From assembly GCA_002102555.1 (NCBI GenBank), contig MCFL01000281.1:1-30909 (forward strand): 30,909 nt of DNA, given 5' to 3'. The notes under the pieces are model-generated. The model saw nothing but the letters and a program-made list of their open reading frames with translations, had not been told where the DNA came from and did not search any database. This document shows positions 19,172 to 30,582 of the stretch, in pieces; position 1 is the stretch's first letter; each line of letters opens with the position of its first letter. The position numbers and the translations under genes were made by a program. This DNA comes from Catenaria anguillulae PL171 (lineage: Eukaryota > Blastocladiomycota > Blastocladiomycetes > Blastocladiales > Catenariaceae).

Positions 19172-19566
19172 ACGCTTCCGTCCGACGGTTTTTCTATATA
19201 CAGTGTGAGTAGAATGGGGACATCGCTCTTGAAAGTTGACGCGTCTCGACGTTACGGACTCAGTTGGCTTCGATTCGCTTCTGTGTCACGACAACCTGAA
19301 CGCCCAGTCTCTGTTCCAAGTTAGGTGTCTCGCTGCACCTCGACCTGTCCGCACCTTCCGCGCGATCTGTAGTTGCTTGTTCTCTCGCGTTTCTTTCTGC
19401 CCAGAAAAAGAGTCGAGAGCGGCCCTGAATCGGAACGAATAAAGGTGGATGACGTCCCCCAGCCCCCTCCCTCATCATCGCGCACCTCTTCAGTGTTACA
19501 AAACAGCCTCCTGGATAACCGTACTACTACATTTTGCACTGATCTGTCATCTCAGTTAATACAACA
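18568..19566. other. Intergenic region between phosphatase C and membrane protein D
   Basis: About 1 kb. Apart from the doubtful minus-strand frame described separately, I see no gene. A TATA-like TATATA lies near 19194-19200, and pyrimidine-rich stretches precede the ATG of D at 19567. Confidence 0.45.
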
Positions 19567-22500
19567 ATGACTGCCGCGAAATCGTCCGGCCCCGTTCCAG
19601 GGGCGATACGACCAGCGGCCGGTATCAAGTCCCATGGCACCGCCAACCAGCTCACCTTCCTCGAGTCTTCCATCTTCTCCGTCGCATACGCCGTGGCAAA
19701 TGCTGAGGAGTTGCTTCCCACGATTTCTTGGCTACTCGCGGTACGACATTCTACCTCGGTTGCATGTGCACGCAGGGTTGGGACCATGACTGAATCGATG
19801 AGCGAGCGCAAAAATACAACAGATCGTGGACGATGTTCAACTGATTTCGTTCTCCCTAATCACGCAACTCTACCCTGACAAGTTACCTTGGATCGGTGCC
19901 ATCTTTGCGCCAGTGCGGTGGCTGTCGGACTATCGTGCCTTCTCGGCCGTGAATGTGCTGGGTATGCTAGACCATGAAAATGGACGTTTTATGTGCAACC
20001 GAGATCTGACGACAATTGATCTCTTTCATGTGTTTATTTCCAGCCTTGTCCATCGTGTTTGCCACATTCACCCTCGCCACTGCAACTGCACTTGCCATGA
20101 GGCACCAAACTAAAGTCCCAACCCCGGCGCTGCGTCTGCTGCGTCTATTGTTGACGCTGTTGACAACCATCTTTAGCATGCCCATCCTATTCCTCTTTAT
20201 CGGTGGGCTCAACTGCGTCGGCGGATTCCTCTACCCGTTCGACGTGCAGTGCACCGCCTCACCCCACATTGCGCTCCTTGTATTCAACGTTCTCGGGCTC
20301 GTGGTCTTTGTCCCAATGTTCCTCATTTGCTCGCTGGTTCTCATCGATACGAATCCAAAGTCGGAAAACCCGCTCGCGCGCGCTCATGGCCAAGTTGATC
20401 TGACAGCGTCGTGCATTCGAGTGTTGCTCGTTGCCCTGGGCATCTTTCTTCCAAGTGTCGATACGGTCAGTTTGTGGGTTTACAATGCTCTGACAGTAAT
20501 CCTTCTCGGGTACTTGGCTTCTCGCTACATTTTGCGTCAGCCGTACTTCAACTTGTCGGCCAATATGGCGCGTGCCGGGTTTGCCACAGGCGGGTCACTT
20601 GCAATGCTCGTCGGGTCCATTAGCTACTCTGCTGGATTGCTTCAGCTCGGGTGGACGGTTGCACTGGGCGGTACCGGCCTTGGGTTCATGATCGGTGCCG
20701 GCGCTGCGAAATGGTTCTCATCGCATGTCTTGACGCGGACTGTCGGGTATTGGCACGAGGTTGTCCGCCGGGAAATGGAGGAGCAAAACCTTGCATCACC
20801 CTCTCCAATCGGGAAGACCACGGCCTCCAGCGTGCAGAGACTCGTGGAAAAGCAGGCCAAGGACCGGAAATCGGACAGCAGCAAGCTCAGCAGCAAGGGA
20901 AAGAAGAGCAAGTCGTCCGTATCTAAACCATCCAAGGACAAATCGCCACCTGTGATCGAGGTAAACGAGCACGAGGAACAAGAAAAGCAATCTAACGACT
21001 CGGTCAGCCCACCCGAAATCAAGGAATCACGCATCGTATCAACAGATGATGACGGCAACGTGAATGACGATGACGATTCGGAACATGGCATGATTGTTCC
21101 CAAGGCCATTCATTCGCGCAGGGCCAGCAGTATCGCCCAGCCGTCCGTGTTTGGATCGATTCAGCTGCGGCCCGAAGATGCCGACAAGATGTTGACCGGA
21201 ATGCTCATGGGTTCGGCAAACGAGGTCTTGACGGCTGTCCGTGAGCGGCAACCAAAGCGCCGCATGAGAGTTTTTGACAGCCCATTACAGGTTCGGGCAT
21301 TTGCTCTTCTCGGATTGTGAACGTGTATTGGGGCACAACTTATCATGATGTGTGTTTTGACACTCCATAGGTCGAGGTCTGCTTGCGCATCATTCGCGAG
21401 AATCCGACCGAAAAGCAAGTGACTTTGGGTCTACAGCTCCTCGAGCGTGGTCTCGTCGAGTTTCCGCAAGATCCCTTATTGCTCCTGCTCGCATCGGCAT
21501 ACTTGGTCTCTTATTATGGTGCGGATGGTGCCAAAGCGGCCGATGTCTTGACGCGCGAGTTGCACGAGCTTTCCCATCGCTCCATATCAATGGGACTCAA
21601 GTTCCAGTTGTACTGCTATGACCGTGCTGCGCGCGATCGAGGCGAGCGTATTCTGGACCGCGCAGCTTTGGAAGCACTTGATTGCAAGTGCGGCGAGACC
21701 ACTTGAAGGCGTTGTGCTGCATTCGGGACACTTGGGAGCTTGGTACGTTTCTGCAACCGTGGTCGCCGATTGGCTGGCCGTGCTAAATCGAAGGAGGATG
21801 TTTATCCAGTTCGCACGGCCGAATCGTTGAACGCGGTCGGTACTGCAATCGAAGCCTTGTCAAAATGCGGCGCCGCCGCCGAAAAAAGTTACAACCAACT
21901 TCTTGCTCGGTCACCGCGCGATGCCAATGTTCTTCGAGCATATGCGCAGTATCTCGCGCTTGTCGTCGGCGACGGGAACTCGGGCACACCAGGTATTGGA
22001 GCTGGCCGAGGACAGTATGTCACAGTGAATGCATCCGACGGTTGGCGATTGGTGGTAGATTGCTCACAAAAGTGCGTCCAAATGTAGTCGAGGGTCAAGA
22101 ATTCAAGGCTCGTAACGCAAACCAAAATCTCGAGTCACCAGGAAAAGGTGCATTTGGAGCCCCTGGTTCTCAGATGGCAATCAGTGGGGACGAGCTGAAT
22201 ACTCGCACACCACCTGCGCTGGTTGATGTCCCAGACATCAAGAACAGTCACGCGGACTCGACGGACGGGATCCAGCTAACTGCGGGAGGTAACCGAGAAA
22301 ATTATGCCCCATCGAACCATTCTGGTGGAAACAGCTCTCGGGCGAAAAGTCAGCTTCGACGCACGCTTGCCGACCGGATTCGCCGCCCTCTTCAAACGCA
22401 CTGGCTCATCTTTCTCGCCTGGACATTCTTCCTTGCAACACTGGTCCGCAGGATTTTACTTCTGCCTTGTGTTCTACGATCGCACCGGTGAGGTGATCCA

Positions 22501-24248
22501 GCGTTTCACAATCAGTCGCTATGCCCGGGCTGCCGCCCTCGAGTCAATCGAAGCCTTACGTCTCATGGTCTATCATTCAAGCTCGGATCGCATTTCGGGC
22601 TATGGGCCCGCTCTTGATATCATCAAGTCTCGTACTCTGCCAGAGCTTGTCAAGTATTTGCCACAAGTTTCGCAATGGGAGGCTTTAGAAGGAGCAACGT
22701 CGACCGATTACAATCGCTTGTCACTTCCAAAATTCACACCCAACTCGACCAACTATGTGGCTGTCGATTTGAAAGCCAACGACCTCGTAAACCTCATTCT
22801 CCAGGCATCTCAGCTAGCAACTAGTTTCGCCCACCCTGGTAGCTTCAATGCCACGTTCTGGAACAGCAATATGGAACTTCTATGGATTACTGAAAATCTC
22901 TGGCCGACGGTCAAGGCATCAAGGGACTGGGGCCTAACCAAGGTGGACCAGTACAATCAGCTCATGGCGAGCAACCAGAGCTTGCTTCTCGTTTCCATGG
23001 GTGGCATGTACCTCTCGCTGGTTGCGGTTGGAGTGTTGGCTAGCTTACTCGTCATCAGCCCGTACTTTTCAAATGAGGACATGATCCTGCGCATGTTGCA
23101 ACGTGTTCCCAAGCGTGCCATCGCGTCCATGGTATCCCAGGCAGAGGAAGACGTCGAGACATACTGCGAAGTGGTCGGGCTCGAGGATCCAGAGTCGGAT
23201 TTGGGCGTGGACATAAAGCGAGGTACAGCAGCAGCCGGCGCAGCCGCGACTTCAACCTGGCACCGCAACACAAAATACAAGGTCGGACTCGCCATTATCA
23301 TGTGTGTCATGGGCGCTATTACGTACTCAATGTTTGGCGTCGCTCTCGGGTTCGGCATAGCTTTCCGATTTTCATTGTCGATGCACCGGTGGGAGTATAC
23401 TCACAATACTCTCCCTCTACTGCCATAGATCAAACTCGTTGCAAGGCGACATTGTCAGATTGTCTCACACGAGTAACCGTCGCTACGCCAGCACGCATGG
23501 CGTGTTCTCTCGCGCGAATATTTCCAACCTTTCCAGCTCTGCCAACGTCCGCCAATATCATGAACGGGCGAACACTGGTCAAGAATCTCAAGAAGCACCA
23601 CGACGACGTCAAGAAAGATCCGACCTCAATTGACGCCATCTTCCCTGCCGTGACCATCTTTCCACGTGATTGCTCTGCGCCGGGCAGCTGCGGAAACATA
23701 ACAGACATCCCGGAAATCGGCTTCACAAGGGCGGTAGCATCGCAGCCGTGAATGCAGAACTGGATCGTCTCATTGAGGTTGCCGGGGTCTGTCGTCGATT
23801 TTATGACGCTCACTTCAAACAACGCAACTGACATGACAACGGAAGCGTCACGCAATGGAGACTCAGTCTCGCGCTTTCCAAGGACGTCGTGTATGTTGCC
23901 TGAAGTCCCATTCTGCTGGCTTCAGCCGTCCCAAATTTCGCTACTGACAATGTCAATGCTCCTTTAGGGTACGTCTTACCGAGCTCCATAATCCTCATGT
24001 ATCGAAAGATGATGTCCACGGTTGAAGCAGGGACAGCGATGTGCATCATCTTGTTTGTCTTCTCTCTGGCATCGTTTGTGGCGGCGCTCTTCTTCTTTTA
24101 TGTCGTTGGCATCGGGCCGCTTTCGCGGCAAGCACAAACCATCACTTCGCTTCTCTACTTGATACCCCCAACCGTTCTCAAGGAATCGCCCGAGCTTCAG
24201 AAGTTTGTTGAATCCGGTGCGCTCGTGTTGGACGTTCGGAGCCAATAG
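19567..24248 (+). CDS. TmcB/TmcC-like multi-pass membrane protein with TPR region (D)
   Basis: The likely exons are 19567-19740, 19823-19961, 20044-21290, 21371-21742, 21810-22014, 22088-23349, 23429-23890 and 23968-24248, for about 1,380 residues. Introns are 67-82 nt. The N-terminal ~300 residues hold several hydrophobic helices (e.g. LSIVFATFTLATATALAM, HIALLVFNVLGLVVFVPMFL). A charged Lys/Ser then Asp/Glu linker follows, then a TPR-like block (LGLQLLERGLVEFPQDP; SYNQLLARSPRDANVLRAYA) like the TmcB/TmcC TPR region. After that come further membrane helices (~815, ~1010, ~1110, ~1310). The last two bracket a large loop containing IFPRDC and QWRLSLALSKD. No kinase or cyclase domain is seen, so a membrane sensor or scaffold is only a guess. 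The frame changes near 21685, 21985, 22440, 23575, 23750 and 24000; the homology continues across each. The family name is from memory of the repeat pattern. Confidence 0.7.
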
Positions 24249-24688
24249 ACTACTAGAATTGGGCGGTGGTTGCGATTGATGTGGCTTTACTAGTTCCTCT
24301 TCTTGCTCTTTTACTTACATTACATAGTATTCACCCATTCTTCAACTATACAAAACGTCACGATTATCTTAATTGTTGATCCAACTCACGCGGACCACCG
24401 CCACCTGATGAGGTTGTTGTGAGTATCGCTTCTATAGGTGTTGTTTTTTGTGGGTGTGTTTTTGCAGGTCGACGGGTTCACTGAGGATGAGAGTGGTCCT
24501 GGGTACTATCTTGCGCCTTCATTTCCCAAAGCAGCTGGAGTGACACGTTCATCCCGATGACGTTGGTAATCTTGTTGCATGCATCATGAAAGGGAAACCA
24601 GGAACCTGAAAGCTCTGACGATTTCTTAAACAACCACCAAAGACTTGATGCAAAACTGAAACCAAGGAGCAATGACTTTGGAGCGACC
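24249..24688. other. Intergenic region between membrane proteins D and E
   Basis: A 440-nt AT-richer spacer. A 90-residue minus-strand frame (24478-24750) overlaps the start of E and has no supporting features. I see nothing else identifiable. Confidence 0.45.
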
Positions 24689-27600
24689 ATGAATCGATTT
24701 GAAAAGGAGCTGTTCACCCTAGCGATTTCGACATTACAGAATGTTCCCATTCCTCCATACGTGTCATGGCGCTAGTTCTACTTCATGACATTCAACTCCT
24801 CGCATTTGCTTTCCACCCAAGCTTTTTCCAGCGGGATCCACCCACATGGCTATCGCAGGTTGTCGCCATCGTGCGTTTAAATGAGAGCGATGACCTGTTT
24901 CTCATATCGCTTGTCATTGGTGCGGTTTCTGAAGTCAATCGCGACGCCAGGTCATCGTGCTCCATGGACTCACACGCTCTCGATCCTGTACATTTTGTGC
25001 TGACCAGCGTTCTTGGTCATTGTTTGCGCTTTGGTATGCCCTCCGACCGTCAGGTTTCTGCTCAGCCGGCATATCAAGGTGCCGATCTACATACAGCAGG
25101 CAAGTCGCTTGCTTGTGACATCGTTGCTGATGTGCCTCAGTATTCCTGTTTTGCGCTTGATTGTTGGCTCACTGAAATGCATGGACAATGCCCTCGGAGC
25201 CCCTCATTCTGGATGCAGTCGCCCGTCGAGCACCATGTACATTCTCTTTGGAATGATTGCTGCCTGCCTCTTTATTCCCTTTTCTCTCATTGGTAACTTG
25301 GTGGTATGCCCCTATCGGCTTCATTTCCAAACACATTCTCGGTAACTCTTCAAGGGGGTCTTACTATCTGATCGTTTTAGTTCTATGGTCCACAACCTCG
25401 ACCACATGACCCTTTGGCAAAGGTTCACGGCGAGCTGGATGCCAGGGTGTTTCAATTTCTTGCCTGCTTGTCGTCCTCGACGTCGCCCATCCAGCAATGG
25501 GTGTGCTGGGTCAGCCTTTGTTCGCCTTGTCTGGCGTGGTCATTCTCGGCTATCTCTCCTTCTGCTTTGTCGAGCACCAGGTATACTACAACCCCCGAGT
25601 CTCCGCGAGCAGGGCAGGCCTCATGGCAGCGAGCAGTGTCGCCATGCTTACCTCGTCCATTCTGCATGCGTCAGCGGTTCGCGCGGACGAATCGGCATGG
25701 GCGACCCTGGCCGTAGCGGGGCTGGGCTTTGCTGTGGTGACAGCATTTTCGCTCTTACGCGGGAAACGCCACCTTAACCGCATTGCGCGCTTTTGGCATC
25801 GGGTAAAGCACCACGAGTTGCAGCTGCAAATGGAACAGCGGAATCGGGAGCTGGCACTCAGCAACACGAACCTCGTCGGATCCAGGCGGAACTTGGCTGC
25901 TGGCTCTCACTCTCGTTTAGGCCCGCCCGCACCTCAAGTTGTGCAGCCAAGCATGGTGCTCGGGAGTCGCATTCCAAAGGACAGACTCAGGTTGACAATA
26001 TTCAGTCCCTATTAAAAGAAACCTCGGCGATATCCTCAACATTGCTCGTGAGCGGGCGCCAAGAGGACGGCTGCGCGTGTTTTCCGACCCATTCCAAGTT
26101 GAGCTGTGTGCGTTGAGCTCCAATAATCTGTAGTTGAAATGTCTCTTACTCACTGGCTCAGGAAAACGCTCGTCGTACCATCACGCAGGCTGTCGCTCCA
26201 TCAAGGAAGTCCCACACCGACTCGCATTGCTCTGGGAATGCAATTGCTGGAGCGTGGTCTGGTAGAGTTTAAAGGTGCGGAAGCAATAAACACTTGTCTA
26301 TATGCAAGTCAGGAGGTTGGTTCAGTTGGAATGCCCGCCACTCACGCTCTTTCCCAAACAGACCATCCCCTCATTTCCCTTCAGCTGCTTTCATACCTGT
26401 CGACATTCTTGCAATGAAAGCGCGATCACAGTGGCCAAAATCAGCTTCAAGCTGCGGCATACCCTGATTCACGACCAAAACATCTCACTCGGGATCAAGT
26501 ATCGCTTGTTTCTCTGGGTTCAAGATCAGCAACGACAACAGGATAAGGAAGAGGCCGAAGCGCTCAAGAGAGGGCACAGCAAAACCACGCTGCAGCGCAT
26601 CGGACGTTGCTCAAGCTCTGGGAAGCCATTCATGATGGCACCCCGCGTCCTCAGCTTTCGCGCTTGCTCAGTGTCCTTGGTAACTTGCAAGCGGCGGCCA
26701 AGACCAGTTACATGGAGCTCTTGGCTCGTAATCCACGAGATCTGGCAGTGCTCAAGAGCTATGGCGAGTATTTACAGACTGTCGAGGCAGATTTAGAGAA
26801 AAGCGAACAAGTGCTCGAGTTTGCAGAGGATGGTACGTAAACTGTCAAGCTGGCACCGTTTCATCATCCTCTTCTTCACGTGGCACCGTCACGACAGTAT
26901 TGACGCAGGAGATCAAGAGAAACAAGGCCGAGTCGTCGTCCGCCAGAGCACAATCAACAGAAGGCGACAAGCGTACTCAATCCGTGTCCCAGAGCGGCCT
27001 CCTATTCAACATTCCAGAAGACGCTGGATCGCTTTCGAGCGACCAAAACGGGAGTGGTTCCAACGGGTTTGGCTCAAACAACAGTTTTTTCCTCAGGCGG
27101 AAGCATTGGGTCACTTGGCACGAACCGATCCGATGAGGCAGGATTCCCACGAGTGCGAGGGATTGCCGCTGGATATGCCAGCTCACAAGCGTCTGGCGCC
27201 ACGGCCGCTCAGCGTCAACAGCAGCAACTACGGCGCGCGCTGCCGACCGAATCATGGCTCCGCTTCGCCCAAATGGCCGTTGCTGCTGTCGCTGGGACTA
27301 TTTGCCGTGTCGTACTTTGTGGGCTTTTGGTTTTGCAACACTTTCTTTACGCGGACCCTTGCTGTGTTGGAGCGGTTCACGATTGGAAGGTATTGTTTAA
27401 ATCGTTCTCGAGCTTGCTCTTTTCAACGGTTGTTTCCAACTGACAAGAGTGCAACCTTTCCTTGCATTACGTCAGAAATGGCCGAGGCGCTGTCCTTGAA
27501 GTCATTGAGGATCTGCGCAGTATTGCACTGACCCGAGACCCTTTGGAGTACATGGAGCAAATGAATCAGCTGCGCACAAACTCGCTTCCAAGAGCGGTCG

Positions 27601-29266
27601 CGCTCTTGCCATTGCTGCCGACGACGAAACCCAGCTGTCTGCCGCACTACGTTCGGAAATGCTGGTGCGCGTGTTTACACCTGTATTCACTCAACAATCA
27701 CGGATTTCATTGCCGACGATGTGTCGCCCGTCGACTTGGTCACCAAAATCGTGAATGCAGCCAATCTCGTTGTTTCCGCGTACGCGGCGCCAACGTCCTT
27801 GTCAACTCAAGTGTTCAATTCGACGCTCGAGTTTCGATTCATGGCAGAAAACTTTGCCGCGATAGTGTTTGGGTACGTTCCACGGGGTCAAATCATGGTG
27901 TCCAGCTGCTTGCTGACGTACTCAATTGCTTCAATCCGAGCAGCATTATGCAGCTCGGGCTTTCGAGCGTTCGCGAGTACAACGCGCTCGTCCGAACCAA
28001 CATGGCCATTGTTTCTTCATGTGCCGTTGTTGCATTGTGTGCCGTTTTCACGACCGCGTTGGTCATGTACAAGAAGATGCTGAAACGTTTCTTGAACTAC
28101 GAGGACCGGATCCTGGCACTTTTGCAGCACATGCCCGAAGGCATTGCCGCGTCAGTCAAATCGCAGTTGGAAGAACGCATCAAGTTTGTTTCAGAGGCAG
28201 AGTCGTCAATGACGGGCGCGTCAACAGCGACGTCAAGCAAATGGAAGTCGATTGTTGGTGGGGATGCAGACGAGTACGAGTGGTGACCGGGACCGAGGCA
28301 GATCCAAATGACCTGGAAAGCGAAGGGCAAGCTGGCCTCAGTGGCCGCAAGGCTCACTACCGCACTGGCTTGCTGGCTGCCAGTGTGTTGCTTGTTGCCG
28401 TTGTTTTCGGAACGTTTGGAACCACGTTGACGTACGTGAATGGCACGAAAAGTGAGGGAATCGTGGACAAAGAAACTCACTGTCGGTTTTCACGCCCCAG
28501 GTCCGAATCTGTCCAAAAGGACGTTCAACGATACATGTATTCGGGCAACCGCCGTTTCTCGTCCATCACCTGGCGCGTCTTTTCACAAGAGCACTTTCTC
28601 TCGGATGGTACTTTCCCCATCACCGACATTGTGAAAAACAGCCGTATAGCCCTCCGCAATCTCCAGCACTATCACGATCTGCTCACCAACGACGCAAACG
28701 GGCCGAGCGCCATGTTCCCAAACCACACCATCTTCCCGCGCGACTGCACGCACAAGTCGGCATGCCCGGGCGCTCCGAGATGGACGATGTTCGGCATGGG
28801 ATGGACACGCGCGATCGCGTCACAGCCGCTCAACGCGGAAATCGACCGGCTGATCCAAATCGGGTACCAGGTCGCAGAATCCATGGTCGACGACATGCTT
28901 AACGAGTCGACGGCATTGTCACGAGCCACGGCACAGCCCAGTGGCGGCTGTCGCTGGCCTTGTCGCGCGACATTGTGTTGCGGTCGACCGAACTCAACGA
29001 GCTGATGCGGTCGCGCATGCGCGCACAGCTTGCCCATGCTTCCATTGTGTGCAATGTGATGCTGGCAGTCACTGTGATGGTGCTTGTGGCGTGCGCGCTG
29101 GCGTATCAAGCCGCGTGTGCGGGTCCGCTCATGAGCGAGGCGCGCACCGTGGTCACGCTCTTGTACATGATTCCGCCAAACTTGTGAAGGAGGCAAAGGA
29201 TGTGCGAGGTTTTGCGAGACAGCCGGTGTCGAGTTGGAGATCAAGCGGGCAAATAGTGGTGACTGC
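24689..29266 (+). CDS. Second TmcB/TmcC-like membrane protein (E), tandem paralogue of D, frames broken
   Basis: The whole length is collinear with D. It has MNRFEKELFTLAISTLQNV at the start, then DIQLLAFAF and several membrane helices (VVILGYLSFCFVEHQVYYN). Next come GMQLLERGLVEF and SYMELLARNPRDLAVLKSYG (TPR block), SLGLFAVSYFVGFWF, STLEFRFMAENFA and VREYNALVRTNMAIVSS. The loop has NHTIFPRDC and QWRLSLALSRDIV, the last membrane helix is before LLYMIPP, and the C-terminus is ETAGVELEIKR. Supported introns include 25304-25380 and the one starting GTACGT at 28432, which matches an intron position in D. D's first intron seems absent. The frame changes at least seven times, more often than in D, so E may be a decaying copy or a poorly sequenced intact gene; both ends are approximate. 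Its 3' end faces the Cuz1-like gene. Confidence 0.6.
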
Positions 29267-29294
29267 GGGCGGGGTTGGCGAGTTTGGTTTGTAT

Positions 29295-30118
29295 TTACTT
29301 TGGAACCAGTTTCAATACAAGCGGTACCCCATTTTCGACACACGTCTTGAGCACCGCGTCGGTCGGTAATGTCTCTTGCGATTCGCATTTAAAAGAATGA
29401 TTGTATGCGAGACCAGGTGGCATCCCACGACTTGCCAGTTGCCTGGAACGCGGTATCCAATGCACGGCCGACTGCCGCCGATGCAGAAAAGAACAGGGAC
29501 GTTCGCTGCCGTCGGGCAAGGTCACGTAGTGGTAACTTCGGTCTTGCGAAGGAATGGAGGCAAGGCCTTTAGCGGTTTGCTTGAGCTTCATGATTTCGAG
29601 AATCGGGAGTTTCTTTTTCGGTTTCGGTTTGGAGGTGGCGGGCTCCCAACAGTGGCGGCTGCTGGCTTTGTGGGTGGGAAGTGTTGCTGCAAAGGGCTTT
29701 TGCTTTTGCTTGTGGATCAACGGCAGGGGATGCCATGCAGGGGTGTTGATCAGGGTGGCGGTGTCTATGAATGAATACGCAAGTGAACAGTGTGATCAAT
29801 GGATGTATGGAACCGGCCACAGAGAACCTTGTGGAACGCACTGTAGACAATGAGATCGAGAGCAGCGTGTGCATGGAACGAAGATGCGCTGGTCGCGCGC
29901 GGCACAGTCGGTGACGGCACATGCTTGTGATGCGGAAGGCACGCTCGCGGGAGGCAAGTCGGCAGCTTGCTGGCGTTGGCCATGGGGCACGAGTGGGCGT
30001 CAAAGGCGGCATGGTCCTTGCAAAAGGTGTGTTGGCAGCTTGCGCAAGTGATTGGGAGAAAGTCGTGAAGGCCGCAGTCTGCGTGAGAGCACGTGTCGCC
30101 GAGGTCGTGGAACTCCAT
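29295..30118 (-). CDS. Cuz1/ZFAND1-like AN1 zinc-finger and ubiquitin-like protein
   Basis: The exons are 30118-29842 and 29764-29295, with a 77-nt intron (GTGCGT..CATAG). Residues 1-50 form an AN1 zinc finger: MEFHDLGDTCSHADCGLHDF, then CASCQHTFCKDH and SC, close to ZFAND1/ZFAND2. A second AN1 finger reads CAVTDCAARDQ, CTRCSRSHC and, across the intron, LQHRHPDQHPC. The C-terminus has KLPILEIMKLKQTAKG, DRSYHYVTLPDG and LKTCVENGVPLVLKL, matching the ZFAND1/Cuz1 ubiquitin-like domain. In yeast and humans these proteins bind Cdc48/p97 and the proteasome and act in the response to arsenite. The frame shifts between the fingers, in the linker and inside the ubiquitin-like part (FFSASAAVGRALDTAFQAT lies in another frame), so the protein must be read by homology. 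It shares a promoter region with AHA1. Confidence 0.8.
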
Positions 30119-30582
30119 GTTGCTTTGGATTCAGTGGGAACATATACTAAGACGACGCGGCACCAGAACGGCTATTTCATTGAGTGTCGGCGTGCCTGCT
30201 CCATGGCAATGTCATTTTGCGCACGCATGAGCTGGGCGGGTTGGGTGAGCTCGAGCGTCGATCTTGCAATGTGCGTGGAAATCTCCAGGCTGGGTGGATC
30301 GGCGGCCTTCACGTGAGGTGGGCGATCCCTTTCCATCGGCTTCTGTCCAAGTCTCTCATTTGTTTGCTTTAAAGCGAGTTGCTTGCAAGATCAACTGAAT
30401 AAAATGCTAAGTTTACATAATCATCTTCGGCAGACTTTGACCGACCGACAAAAGTCCTCACTTCCATGTATTAGTACCCCACCCACCCACGAGTTGCTTT
30501 TCCCCGCCATTTCTTCCACCTCGGCCGCCCCCATCGCTCCGCCACTCTCCCTTAACAGAAAACAGCACGCGAACTCACCATC
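30119..30582. promoter_or_regulatory. Divergent promoter region between the Cuz1-like gene and AHA1
   Basis: These 464 nt separate two divergent start codons and presumably hold both promoters. I looked for heat-shock elements (inverted nGAAn arrays), a natural expectation for these partners, and found none that is convincing. A C/T-rich stretch (30477-30560) precedes the AHA1 start. Confidence 0.45.

Noticed and set aside
23389-23428. A 40-nt intron in gene D using the GTGGGA donor
   Set aside because: The upstream donor GTTCGG at 23350 gives a normal 79-nt intron and a junction that aligns exactly with E.
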